Part shown: positions 41,506-50,073 of the stretch, piece by piece
Numbering within the stretch: the stretch's first letter is position 1
How the letters are laid out: each line of letters opens with the position of its first letter
NCBI RefSeq assembly: GCF_000725485.1
Contig: NZ_JOAG01000028.1
Span: 36,193 to 100,192, forward strand
DNA: 64,000 nt
Origin: Nonomuraea candida
Lineage (GTDB): Bacteria; Actinomycetota; Actinomycetes; Streptosporangiales; Streptosporangiaceae
Reading direction: 5' to 3'
Position numbers and translations under genes: made by a program
The notes under the pieces: generated by a model
What the model was told of the DNA's origin: nothing
Seen by the model: the letters and a program-made list of their open reading frames with translations, nothing else
Database searches by the model: none

Positions 41506-42750
41506 TCACGCGCGGACGCGGACGGCCGGGCCGGGGTGCGCGAAGTCCATGTCCTTCATCCGGGCCACCTTGCCCCTGGAACGCCACCAGAGGAACAACG
41601 GGGAGGTCACCGGCATCTTGCTCACCCGCAGCATCATCCTGCGGCGGGCGAGTTCGAAACGGGTGGCCGGGACGAACAGGCTGCGCATCCGCATCCCGTT
41701 GCCTTGCAGGTAGCCGATGGAGGGGCGCAGCTGCCGCTCCCATCGCGTCAGCGCCTCGGTCACGCTGCCGGGATGCCGGGCCAGCATGGTGCCCAGCAGG
41801 TCGGCCCCGGCCATCCCGGTCGAGGCGCCCATCCCCGCGTACAGCGTCACGCACCAGGCCGCGTCACCGACCAGGACCACCCGGCCGCGATGCCAGCGGT
41901 CCATGCGCACCTGCTCCACCGAGTCGAACAGCACGTCCCCGGCCGACTCCAGCGCGTCCAGGACCGCGCCCAGGGCGGGGCCCGCCGGCTCCGGGCCGAA
42001 CACCTCGCGCACCCGCTCGGCCTTCGGCCGGCCGAACTCGGCGTCCACGTCGTCGGTGTGGTAGCTGAGCAGCACGGTCGGCGGACGATCCTTGAACGGG
42101 AAGATCCACATCGACCGCCGGGGTTCGGCCAGGATGACCGAATCGCTCTGGTCGTGACCCGGGATCGCGCCGGGCATCTGGAAGGCGACCGCCATGTAGT
42201 TCATCCGGCGCAGGTAGTGCTCGTGCGGCCCGAACACCAGCCGCCGCACCGTGGAGCGCAGCCCGTCCGCCCCGACCACCAGATCGAAGCGCTCGGTCAC
42301 CGAGGTCGCGCCGGACGCGTCGGTCAGCGTGACGTTCACCCCGCCGGCGTCCTGCTCGATCCGGGTCGGCACGGTGGCGTACCGGATCTCGACATCGGAC
42401 GGCAGCGCCGCGAAACCGGCCTCCTCCACGTCCCCGCGCGTCATCAGCCACGGCCGGCCGGGAAAGTCCTTGAAACCCAGCCCGGCCCGGCGCCCGCCGA
42501 CCCGGTCGATGTCGAAGGCGACGCCGTCCGCACCGCGATCGGTGAGCCTGTCCAGGATGCCCAGGCGGCGGGCGGCGGCCCGGCCCGCGCCGAACAGCGC
42601 GATGAAGTACCCCCCGGATCGCCGGGCGGCGGCCCGCTCGATGACGACCGGCGTCCAGCCGATCTGGCGCAGCCGCAGCGCGGTCGCGATCCCGCTGATG
42701 CCCAGCCCGACCACCAGTGCCCGGGGGCCACTGTCGTTCGTCACGTCCAT
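41506..42750 (-). CDS. FAD-dependent monooxygenase (PHBH fold)
   Basis: 414 residues; ATG follows AAGGAGA. FAD motif GLGISGIATALRLRQIGW, DG motif GADGLRSTVRR and second FAD motif VLVGDAAWCVTLYAGMG. It is of the same subgroup as the protein at 33164-34309 (shared GDAAWCVTL core). Expected to hydroxylate an aromatic or polycyclic substrate using NAD(P)H. Sits between the ECF41 and DoxX genes, consistent with ECF41 control. Confidence 0.9.
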   Translation of the reverse strand: MDVTNDSGPRALVVGLGISGIATALRLRQIGWTPVVIERAAARRSGGYFIALFGAGRAAARRLGILDRLTDRGADGVAFDIDRVGGRRAGLGFKDFPGRPWLMTRGDVEEAGFAALPSDVEIRYATVPTRIEQDAGGVNVTLTDASGATSVTERFDLVVGADGLRSTVRRLVFGPHEHYLRRMNYMAVAFQMPGAIPGHDQSDSVILAEPRRSMWIFPFKDRPPTVLLSYHTDDVDAEFGRPKAERVREVFGPEPAGPALGAVLDALESAGDVLFDSVEQVRMDRWHRGRVVLVGDAAWCVTLYAGMGASTGMAGADLLGTMLARHPGSVTEALTRWERQLRPSIGYLQGNGMRMRSLFVPATRFELARRRMMLRVSKMPVTSPLFLWWRSRGKVARMKDMDFAHPGPAVRVRA

Positions 42751-42802
42751 GAGTCTTCTCCTTGCAGGGGGCGCTGCGACGTGCAGCCACCCGCCACCCC
42801 GG

Positions 42803-43186
42803 TCAGCCGATGAAGGACTCGGGGCCGAAGCGGCCCCACGCCACGAAGGCGGCCAGGGCGAGATAGACCAGGTTGCCCACGGCCGACCTGCCCTCGCCTC
42901 GGCGCAGGTGCGTGATCATCGCACCGACCATCAGCACCACCACCCCGACTGCCGCCACCGGCACCAGAACCGGTGCGATCCCGGTCACGGCGGGCAGGAT
43001 CAGCCCCACCGCCCCCAGGACCTCGATGGCCCCGAGGACCTTCAGGAATCCGGGGCTGAAGTCCGCGGTCCATCCCGCGCCGCGCATGGCGGCCATCTTC
43101 TCCCGAGGCACGACCAGCTTGCCGATGCCACCGATGAGGAGGACAACGGCCAGCAATCCAGCGCAAATCCACAGGGCGAGGTTCAT
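42803..43186 (-). CDS. DoxX-family membrane protein
   Basis: 127 residues with four hydrophobic segments (LALWICAGLLAVVLLIGGIG, VLGAIEVLGAVGLILPAV, VLVPVAAVGVVVLMVGAMI, VGNLVYLALAAFVAW). The pattern GKLVVPREKM then a second helix with GAIEVLGAVGL is typical of DoxX-like proteins. Their role is linked to redox or thiol stress. Same strand as the monooxygenase and AhpD-like genes. Confidence 0.85.
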   Translation of the reverse strand: MNLALWICAGLLAVVLLIGGIGKLVVPREKMAAMRGAGWTADFSPGFLKVLGAIEVLGAVGLILPAVTGIAPVLVPVAAVGVVVLMVGAMITHLRRGEGRSAVGNLVYLALAAFVAWGRFGPESFIG

Positions 43187-43295
43187 GTGATCTCTTCCAT
43201 AACGGTTGTCGGGGAAACCGGTCCTGAATCCGGAGCGGTGACCGGTGCCCGGCCGTACCGCTGACGTGAGACAGCGTCCGGCCGCGCCTTGCTCG

Positions 43296-43769
43296 TCAGC
43301 CGTGCTGTCCGGGCTGGTAGTCGCCGGCGGGCTGCCGGGTGATGACGTTGAAACGGTTGAGGGCGTTGATGAGGGAGATCAGGGAAACCAGGGCGGCGAG
43401 CTCGTCCTCGGAGTAGTGCTTGGCGGCGTTGGCCCAGACCTCGTCGGTGACGCCACCGGCGGTGTCGGCGACGCGGGTGCCCTGCTCGGCCAGTTCCAGG
43501 GCGGCGCGTTCGGCCTCGGTGAAGACCGTGGCCTCGCGCCAGGCGGCGACCAGGTTGAGACGGGTGGGGCTCTCCCCGGCGTGGGCGGCGTCCTTGGTGT
43601 GCATGTCGACGCAGACGGCACAGCCGTTGATCTGGCTGACGCGCAGCAGGACCAGCTCGCGCGTCGCGGCCGGCAGCGTCGAGTCCGCGAGCGCCTTGCC
43701 CCCCGCGACGAGGTGCTTCAGGGACTTGCCCGTGACGGGGTTGCCGAAGAGGTTCAGACGAGCATCCAT
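43296..43769 (-). CDS. Carboxymuconolactone-decarboxylase/AhpD-like protein
   Basis: 157 residues. The helical AhpD fold with active-site CAVCVDMH (CxxC then His) shows a redox-active thiol pair, as in alkylhydroperoxidase AhpD and not the decarboxylases. ECF41 factors very often regulate this family. Upstream lies CGTCACA-N16-TGTC, a near match to the ECF41 promoter, 39 bases before the ATG. It begins the minus-strand run that includes DoxX and the monooxygenase. Confidence 0.9.
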   Translation of the reverse strand: MDARLNLFGNPVTGKSLKHLVAGGKALADSTLPAATRELVLLRVSQINGCAVCVDMHTKDAAHAGESPTRLNLVAAWREATVFTEAERAALELAEQGTRVADTAGGVTDEVWANAAKHYSEDELAALVSLISLINALNRFNVITRQPAGDYQPGQHG

Positions 43770-43807
43770 GGTGGGCTCCTAGCGTTGTTCCACTGTCGGC
43801 CCTCTGA

Positions 43808-43834
43808 GACAGAGCACCCCGGCGGCCTGTGACG
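43808..43834 (-). promoter_or_regulatory. ECF41-like promoter CGTCACA-N16-TGTC upstream of AhpD-like gene
   Basis: -35 CGTCACA (43834-43828), 16-base spacer, -10 TGTC (43811-43808). It differs from TGTCACA-N16-CGTC by one base in each box, with the exact spacer. Located 39 bases before the start codon. Confidence 0.5.
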
Positions 43835-43950
43835 GCGACCGGCTGTGACGTGCGTCTCCTTCTCCCGTCCGGTCCGCGGCCGCCTGGCCTGCGTCCCGGA
43901 CGGCTTCGATTCTGGCCCGCCGCGGCCGGGATCGAGCCGGCCCGGACGCC

Positions 43951-46900
43951 TCACGCAGGCGTGCGGCTTCGCGCCTCCCAGTAGGTCAGCCCGTGCCGCC
44001 GGTGTGTCTCCAGTGCCGCGCGGGCGTGGTCGCGGGCCGTGCCGTCCTCGCCGATGCGGTGGGCCAGCTCGGCGAGCACGAGGTGGGTGGAGCCCCAGCA
44101 GGCGGTGCCCATGCCGGCCACGACGAATTGCTCGGCGTAGGGGGCGAGCCGGTGATAGAGGTGCCGGGGGTCGGGGGTGCCCAGGCGGGCGGCGACCAGG
44201 CCCCAGACCGGCAGAAGGAAGTCGGCCACCCAGTCGTCGGGCGTGTCGGTTCCCCAGCGGCCGATCAGCTCGTGGGCCAGCGCGTTCCGGCCGGCCTCCA
44301 CGGCCGCGAGCACGGCGACCGGCCGCAGAGGCGTCAGGTGCGCTCCGGAGGCGGCGGTGACGAGCTCGTCGACGATCTCGGCCACGCGGCCCTGCCCGCG
44401 CCGGCAGGTGAACGTGGTGACCAGCCGCCGGAACGCGCTGCCCCACAGAGCCGAGCCGAACCGCATGTCGCCGTAGCGGTCGAGCAGGGACTCGGCCTCG
44501 TCCCACCTGCCTTCGAGCGTGCTGCGGGCGGTCTGCGCGATGCGCACCATGGACTCCAGCTCCGGCCTGGGCGCCGCGGCCAGCAGTGCCTCGCAGCGGG
44601 CCAGCTCGCGGTCCCAGCCGGCCAGGTCGCCGTCCCGCAGCAGGCACGACATCAGGAAGACCCGCGCCGTCACCTCCCCGCTGACCGGCAGGCCGGGCAA
44701 ATCCGCCAGCTCCTGCGCGACCGCCCGCCGCTCGGCGTTGCGGCCGGGACGGAACGCCGCGAGCAGGTAGTTGTTCATCGTGCGGGCCAGCAGCGCGACG
44801 TCGCCGGTCCTGCGGGCGAGCGCGACAGCCTCGACGGCATGGCGCTCCCCTTCCGCGCTGCGCGGGCCGTAGTGCAGCTCCAGGGCGAGGGCGCCCAGCA
44901 GGGCGGCGCGGTCGGTGTCGTCGAGGGGGCCGTCCAGCAGGTGCTCGATGACGGCGACCATGTCGTGGTCGACGACGCCGTACGGGCGCCAGTTCCACAA
45001 CGCCGGCCCGCCGATGGCGGTGACCGCCGGAATCAGCACCTCCCGGTCACCGATCTCGCGGGCGATGCCGATGGCCTCCTCCCAGTCGCGCCTGGCGTCC
45101 TGCGGCCGGCCGGCGGCGCGGCAGGCATGGCCGCGCTCGGTGAGGAAGCGGGCGCGTTCGGCGTCTCGTCCGGGTGGCAGCGCGGACAGGGCCAGCTGCC
45201 AGAACCCGATGGCCTCCGTGTGGGCGAGCTGGCCGGCGGCGTGCCGGGCGGCGCGGGCGGCGTACCTGGCGGCCTTGTCCGCGCCGCCGAGCCGCGCGGC
45301 CTTGACGAAATGGTGTGCCAGGGCCGCGGCTTCGGTCTCGGGCAGCGCGGCTTCGAGTGCCTCGCCCGTCCGCAGATGCAGGCGGGCGCGTTCCGCGCGG
45401 CTGAGCCCGGCGTAGATCGCCTCCTGGACGAGGGCGTGCGAGAACCGGTAGTCGGGCCCGGCGGGCGGTTCGACCAGGAGCCCGGACGCCACTGCCGCGT
45501 CCAGCGCGGTCATCACCTGCTCGGCCGTGCTGCCGGTGACGGATTCCAGCAGGTCGACGCCGACGTCACGCCCGGCGACCGACGCCGCCCGCAGCAGGGT
45601 GCGCGTCTCCTCGGGCAGCCGGGCCACGCGGTGTTCGATCACGCTCCGCACGCCGCCGGGCACCCCGTCCTCGCCCTCCGGCAGGCGCAGCATCTCCCCC
45701 AGGTAGAAGGGGTTGCCGCCGGTCCGGTCCAGCAGGGAGGCGACCCGGCCCGGCTCGTCGGGCACCCGCCTGGCGCGCAGGTAGGAGGCCACCTCGGCGG
45801 CCGTGAACGGCGGCAGCGCGAGGCGGTCGCCGGACCTGGCCAGCGCCGCCATCGTGGCGCGCAGCGCGTCGGCGTGGTCGCCGGGCTCGGGCCTGCTGGT
45901 GACGAGGAGGAGCATCCGGTGCCGGGCCGCCGCCCCGGACACGAAGTCCAGGAGCCGCAAGGAGGACACGTCCGCCCAGTGCAGGTCGTCCAGGATGACG
46001 GCCAGCGGCGTCTCGTCCGCCGACAGGGCCGCCACGACCTTCTCGTACAGGCCGAACAGCGCGGCGTCGGGATCCTGCCGCGGGTCGGGCGGCCGCTCCG
46101 ACAGCAGCCCGGCGTGGTCACCGGCCTCGCGCAGGATCTGTGTCCACGGCCAGAAGGCGGGTGCGGCGCCGTCCACGCAGCGGCCCCAGGCGACGCGGAA
46201 GCCGCGCGCGACGGCCAGGTCGGCGGCGGCCTGGACGAGCCGGGTCTTGCCGATCCCGGCCTCGCCCGTGATGAGGACGGCGCCGCCCTGGCCGCGCCGC
46301 GCCTCGGCCAGCCGCCGCTCCACCAGCGTGAGCTGGGCCGACCGCGCGATCAGCCCCTCCTCGTCCGGCTCCGGCTCGGGCCGGGCGGCGGGCGCCGGCT
46401 CGGGTCCGACGGCGGGCGCCGGCTCGGGCCGGACGACGCGGACCTGCCCGGGCGGCGCAGGGAGCAGCTCCGGCGATTGGCCGAACACGGCCTCCTCCAG
46501 CTTCCGCAGCTCGGGCCCCGGGGTCAGGCCGAGGTCCGCGGCGAGCCTCGTCCGCACCCGGCGCAGCGCCGCCAGCGCGTCGGCCTGGCGGCCGGCCCGG
46601 TAGAGCGCGAGCACCAGCAGCCACCAGGCCCGTTCCCGGTACGGCTCGTCCTCGACGAGCGCTTCCAGCCCCGGGACCAGCGAGGCGGCCTCCGCCCGTG
46701 CCAGCCGGGCGTCGAAGCTGTCCTCCAGGGACGCGGCCCGGGCCTCGGCGAGCTGGGCGATGACGGGCCGGGCGAACTCGTGGTCGGCGAACTCCCCCAG
46801 GGGTTCCCCCCGCCACAGGTCCAGGGCCCGCTCCAGCACCTCGACGGCCCGGTCGTGGGCCCCGCGGGCCAGCGCCGTCCGGCCCTCTTCCGCCCAGGCG

Positions 46901-47238
46901 GTGAACCGCCACAGGTCGACCTGGCCCGGCGTGATGTCGAGCAGGTATCCCGGCTCGCGGGTCAGCAGCACCTTCGGCGGGGTCCGCGGCGGGCGCTCCG
47001 GCTCCAGGGCCCGGCGCAGCGGCGCGATGTAGGCCTGCAAGGTGCGGGTGGCTCCGGCGGGAGCCTCGTCGGCCCACAACTGCCCGATCAGCCGATCCAG
47101 CGAGACGACCCGGCCGGGCTCCAGCGCCAGCATCGCCACCAGGGCCCGCTGCTTGCGCGTGCCCAGATCCAGCACCCCTCGCCTGCCGGCGGCCACTTCC
47201 AACGGGCCGAACAGCCGGAACTCCAGGTCCGCCCCCAT
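43951..47238 (-). CDS. AfsR/SARP-family transcriptional regulator with AAA ATPase
   Basis: 1095 residues from ATG 47238 behind GGGGGAGG. An OmpR-type DNA-binding domain opens it (LGTRKQRALVAMLALEPGRV), followed by a BTAD domain to about residue 260 (FTAWAEEGRTALARGAHDRA, TPGPELRKLEEAVFGQSPEL). Next is an Ala/Pro/Glu linker with two EPAPA units and an AAA ATPase with Walker A GEAGIGKT and Walker B LAVILDDLHWADV. The long TPR-like C-terminus follows. SARP regulators activate secondary-metabolite or stress genes by binding direct repeats spaced 11 bases. Such repeats occur just upstream, between it and the divergent oxidase gene. Confidence 0.92.
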   Translation of the reverse strand: MGADLEFRLFGPLEVAAGRRGVLDLGTRKQRALVAMLALEPGRVVSLDRLIGQLWADEAPAGATRTLQAYIAPLRRALEPERPPRTPPKVLLTREPGYLLDITPGQVDLWRFTAWAEEGRTALARGAHDRAVEVLERALDLWRGEPLGEFADHEFARPVIAQLAEARAASLEDSFDARLARAEAASLVPGLEALVEDEPYRERAWWLLVLALYRAGRQADALAALRRVRTRLAADLGLTPGPELRKLEEAVFGQSPELLPAPPGQVRVVRPEPAPAVGPEPAPAARPEPEPDEEGLIARSAQLTLVERRLAEARRGQGGAVLITGEAGIGKTRLVQAAADLAVARGFRVAWGRCVDGAAPAFWPWTQILREAGDHAGLLSERPPDPRQDPDAALFGLYEKVVAALSADETPLAVILDDLHWADVSSLRLLDFVSGAAARHRMLLLVTSRPEPGDHADALRATMAALARSGDRLALPPFTAAEVASYLRARRVPDEPGRVASLLDRTGGNPFYLGEMLRLPEGEDGVPGGVRSVIEHRVARLPEETRTLLRAASVAGRDVGVDLLESVTGSTAEQVMTALDAAVASGLLVEPPAGPDYRFSHALVQEAIYAGLSRAERARLHLRTGEALEAALPETEAAALAHHFVKAARLGGADKAARYAARAARHAAGQLAHTEAIGFWQLALSALPPGRDAERARFLTERGHACRAAGRPQDARRDWEEAIGIAREIGDREVLIPAVTAIGGPALWNWRPYGVVDHDMVAVIEHLLDGPLDDTDRAALLGALALELHYGPRSAEGERHAVEAVALARRTGDVALLARTMNNYLLAAFRPGRNAERRAVAQELADLPGLPVSGEVTARVFLMSCLLRDGDLAGWDRELARCEALLAAAPRPELESMVRIAQTARSTLEGRWDEAESLLDRYGDMRFGSALWGSAFRRLVTTFTCRRGQGRVAEIVDELVTAASGAHLTPLRPVAVLAAVEAGRNALAHELIGRWGTDTPDDWVADFLLPVWGLVAARLGTPDPRHLYHRLAPYAEQFVVAGMGTACWGSTHLVLAELAHRIGEDGTARDHARAALETHRRHGLTYWEARSRTPA

Positions 47239-47275
47239 GACCTCCCCCAGAACATGCGAAACCCCACCATACGGC

Positions 47276-47308
47276 ACCCCAGCCCGACCCCAGCCCGATC
47301 CCAACCGG
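47276..47308. promoter_or_regulatory. Three 11-bp direct repeats, SARP-binding candidate
   Basis: ACCCCAGCCCG, ACCCCAGCCCG and ATCCCAACCGG are head-to-tail with an 11-base period. This is the arrangement known for SARP sites near promoters. They lie 38 bases from the regulator start and 65 from the divergent oxidase, fitting control of both. Confidence 0.6.
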
Positions 47309-47372
47309 GGTCCGCGACAGTGGAGCCATCGACGACGAACCGCCGGCGGACCGGCGACGAAAGGAAGACCTC

Positions 47373-48692
47373 ATGACGCTCCACAACGAGCTGCACAACG
47401 AGCTGCGCAGCCTGCTCCGCGGCAAGGTGCTGGTCGCCGGGGACGAGGAGTTCGAGCAGGCGCGGCGCCCCTGGAACCGCGCGGTCGAGCAGCCCGTACG
47501 GGCCGTGGTCGAGGCGGCCGACGCCGACGACGTGGCCGCGCTGATCCGTTACGCCCGCCTGGCCGGGCTGACCGTGACCACCCAGCCCAGCGGGCACGGC
47601 GCCGCCGGCAACGCCGCCGAGCTGATCCTGCTGCGCACCGGCCGCCTGGACGAGCTGCGCATCGACCCCGGCACGCGGGTCGCCCGGGTGGGCGCCGGCG
47701 TGTCATGGGGGCGCGTGCTGCGCGCCGCGAGCCCGTACGGCCTGACCGGGCTGGCCGGCAGCAGCCCGGCGGTCACCGTCACCGGCTACACCCTCGGCGG
47801 CGGCCTGAGCTGGTTCGGCCGCAAGCACGGGTTCGCCTCCAGCAACGTGCGCGCCTTCGAGGTCGTCGACGCCGTCGGGGCCCGCGCCCGCGTGACCGCC
47901 GAGTCCGACCCCGAGCTGTTCTGGGCGCTCCGGGGCGGCGGCGGCGACTTCGCCGTCGTCACCGCCGTCGAGTTCGACCTGCACCCGGCGCCGCTGCTGC
48001 ACGGCGGGCGCATGCTGTGGCCCGCCGAGCAGGCCCCCGCCGTCCTGGACGCCTTCCGCGAGATCACCGCCACGGCCCCCGACGAACTGACCGTCTGGTA
48101 CGACCTGCTGCACTTCCCCGGCGCCGCCCCGCTGGTCGCCATCGACACCACCTTCCTCGGCGACGGCGGCGACGCCGGAACCCTGCTGCGGCCCCTGGAC
48201 AAGATCCCCGGCCTCCTCTCCGACTCCCGCGCCCCGCTCCCCGTCGCGGAGCTGGGCTCCATCACCGCCGAGCCCACCGACCCCGGCCCCGGCCGCTCCC
48301 GCGCCGAGCTGCTGACCGGCCTGACCGACGAGGTCACGACGGCGCTGCTCGAACGCCCCATCGCCCCCCTGCTCAGCGTCCAGCTCCGCCACCTCGGCGG
48401 AGCCCTCGCCCGCCCGACGGACACGGCCGCGGGCCACCTGGACGAGCCGTTCGCCCTCTACCTGTTCGGCATCCCCGGCCCCGACGGCGGCGCCGCCGTA
48501 GGCGCTCGCCAGGCCGAGCTCGCCGACGCCCTCATCCCCCACACCACCGGCCGCAAGCCGTTCACCTTCCTGGCGCCGGGAGAACGCGCCGCGAGCGCCT
48601 TCACCCCGCAGACGCTGACCCGGCTCCGCTCCCTCAAGCGCACCCTCGACCCCCGGGGGACGTTCCGCAGCAACTTCCCCGTCCTCGACTGA
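47373..48692 (+). CDS. Berberine-bridge-type FAD-linked oxidase
   Basis: 439 residues; ATG follows GAAAGGAAGACC. FAD_binding_4 domain with the loop TTQPSGHGAAGN (His for FAD attachment) and TVTGYTLGGGLSWFGRKHG, plus a C-terminal BBE segment (KPFTFLAPGERAASAFTP). These enzymes oxidise alcohols, sugars or secondary metabolites using covalently bound FAD. A second covalent Cys is not obvious. It is the likely target of the SARP regulator and is followed by a secreted SnoaL-like protein in the same direction. Confidence 0.9.
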   Translation: MTLHNELHNELRSLLRGKVLVAGDEEFEQARRPWNRAVEQPVRAVVEAADADDVAALIRYARLAGLTVTTQPSGHGAAGNAAELILLRTGRLDELRIDPGTRVARVGAGVSWGRVLRAASPYGLTGLAGSSPAVTVTGYTLGGGLSWFGRKHGFASSNVRAFEVVDAVGARARVTAESDPELFWALRGGGGDFAVVTAVEFDLHPAPLLHGGRMLWPAEQAPAVLDAFREITATAPDELTVWYDLLHFPGAAPLVAIDTTFLGDGGDAGTLLRPLDKIPGLLSDSRAPLPVAELGSITAEPTDPGPGRSRAELLTGLTDEVTTALLERPIAPLLSVQLRHLGGALARPTDTAAGHLDEPFALYLFGIPGPDGGAAVGARQAELADALIPHTTGRKPFTFLAPGERAASAFTPQTLTRLRSLKRTLDPRGTFRSNFPVLD

Positions 48693-48751
48693 CAGCCCAT
48701 CCCGAAGAAGCCACGTTCCGGCCCCGTACCGCGATCCCCGAAGGAAGACCT

Positions 48752-49339
48752 GTGATCACCAACAGAACCACCCGCACGCTGGCCGCCGCCTCCGCGCTGG
48801 CCGCGCTCATCACCCTCCCGGGCGCCGTCACCGGCGTGCCGGCGGCACTCGCCGCGGCCCCGGCCTCCGCCGCCGTCCCGTCCACGACCGGCCACCCAAA
48901 CGCGACGGCGGCCCGTGCCGGCTCCACCCGCCTGGACCGCGCCACCGTCGTCGGCTGGGTGGAGCGCTACCTCCGGGCGTGGAAGGACAAGGACGACGTG
49001 GCCGTGGGCAAGCTCTTCACCCGCGACGCCGTCTACCAGGAGGTGCCCGGCGACGACAGCCGCACCTTCGTGGGGCGCGAGGCCATCAGGAAGTACTGGC
49101 GTGGCATCACCAAGGGCCAGTCCCAGGTCACCACCCGCTACGGCGAACCCGTGATCCAGGGCGACCGCGCCGCGGTGGAGCTGTGGATCACTCTCAAAGG
49201 CGGCGGCAAGTGGATGACCATCATCGAGACGAACGTCATGACGTTCGACCGGCATGGCCAGGTCAGCCGCAACGCCGAGTACTGGACCCTGCGCCAGGGC
49301 AAGTTCGCCCCGCCCCGCGGCTGGGGCTCCGGCTCCTGA
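48752..49339 (+). CDS. Secreted SnoaL-like (NTF2-fold) protein
   Basis: 195 residues from GTG 48752 with AAGGAAGACC upstream. Signal peptide (LAAASALAALITLPGAVTGV, cut near ASAAV). The rest is an NTF2/SnoaL cone: VVGWVERYLRAWKDKDDVAV, then LFTRDAVYQEVPGDDSRTFVG and RYGEPVIQGDRAAVELWITL. Same direction as the oxidase and probably co-transcribed. Exported SnoaL-like proteins of this kind have no well-defined reaction. A ligand-binding or polyketide-cyclase-like role is possible. Confidence 0.85.
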   Translation: MITNRTTRTLAAASALAALITLPGAVTGVPAALAAAPASAAVPSTTGHPNATAARAGSTRLDRATVVGWVERYLRAWKDKDDVAVGKLFTRDAVYQEVPGDDSRTFVGREAIRKYWRGITKGQSQVTTRYGEPVIQGDRAAVELWITLKGGGKWMTIIETNVMTFDRHGQVSRNAEYWTLRQGKFAPPRGWGSGS

Positions 49340-49500
49340 TCGCGCCGGCCGTTCGGCGGGTGGCGCCGCCGCCGCTCAGCGCCACCACGGCCGGCAGCCC
49401 GCCAGTGCCGCGCCCTGACGTTTCTTGATAGGTTCCTGGCAGGTGCGCCGGGAAGCCTGGTCGGCAGTTGTCGTCGCCGACCGGTAATGAGGCTTCCGTC

Positions 49501-49944
49501 ATGCGCGCACGTGATCTGCTCGCCGCCTTCCCCACGATCACCGTGAACACCCCCGTGCTGGAGGCCGCCCGGCTGCTGGCCGAACAGGACCTGCCCGGGC
49601 TGATCGTCGTGGACGAGCGGGGCCGGCCCGCCAGCATCCTGCCCGGCACCCAGGTGCTGCGGCTGGCGGTGCCCGGCTACTGCCAGGACGATCCCGCGCT
49701 GGCCCGGGTGATCGACGAGCAGCACGCCGACCGCTTCCTGGACTCCCTCGCGGGCCGGACCGTCCGCGACGCGCTGCCGCGCACCCCGCGCGAGCTGCCG
49801 ATCGCCGCCCCGGAGGCGACCGTGCTGGAGCTGGCCGCGCTGATGGCGCGCACCCGCAGCCCGCTGGTCGCGGTGATGGAGGAGGGACGGCTGCTGGGCG
49901 CGGTGACCCTGCAGGCGCTGCTGGACCGGGTGACCGGCCGATGA
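49501..49944 (+). CDS. CBS-domain pair protein
   Basis: 147 residues, two CBS modules (about 1-60 and 85-147: [40 protein letters not shown]). CBS pairs bind adenine nucleotides and regulate partners. In actinomycetes this gene commonly precedes an SLC13/ArsB-type permease; here the following frame is only the start codon and tail of such a permease, so its partner is lost. Confidence 0.85.
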   Translation: MRARDLLAAFPTITVNTPVLEAARLLAEQDLPGLIVVDERGRPASILPGTQVLRLAVPGYCQDDPALARVIDEQHADRFLDSLAGRTVRDALPRTPRELPIAAPEATVLELAALMARTRSPLVAVMEEGRLLGAVTLQALLDRVTGR

Positions 49945-50056
49945 GCGTGCTCGTACCCCGATCAGCTTCTGGCAGTTCACCAGGTACGGTCTGGTCGTCA
50001 CCGCGATCACCGTGGCGTTGTGCGTCCCGTACCTGTGGCTGCGCTACCTGACCTGA
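49941..50056 (+). pseudogene. Remnant of an SLC13/ArsB-type permease (start codon and last 30 codons)
   Basis: The ATG overlaps the CBS stop (ATGA) as for a coupled gene, but the remaining frame encodes no permease. In another frame the same DNA reads [20 protein letters not shown] then [13 protein letters not shown], the end of an anion permease. Over 1 kb of the middle has been deleted. Confidence 0.65.
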
Positions 50057-50073
50057 CACCATGAAAGGCCACG

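Noticed and set aside
43993..47376. 1127-codon plus-strand ORF opposite the SARP regulator
   Set aside because: Low-complexity Gly/Arg/Ala/Gln composition caused by high G+C. The minus strand carries the clear regulator.
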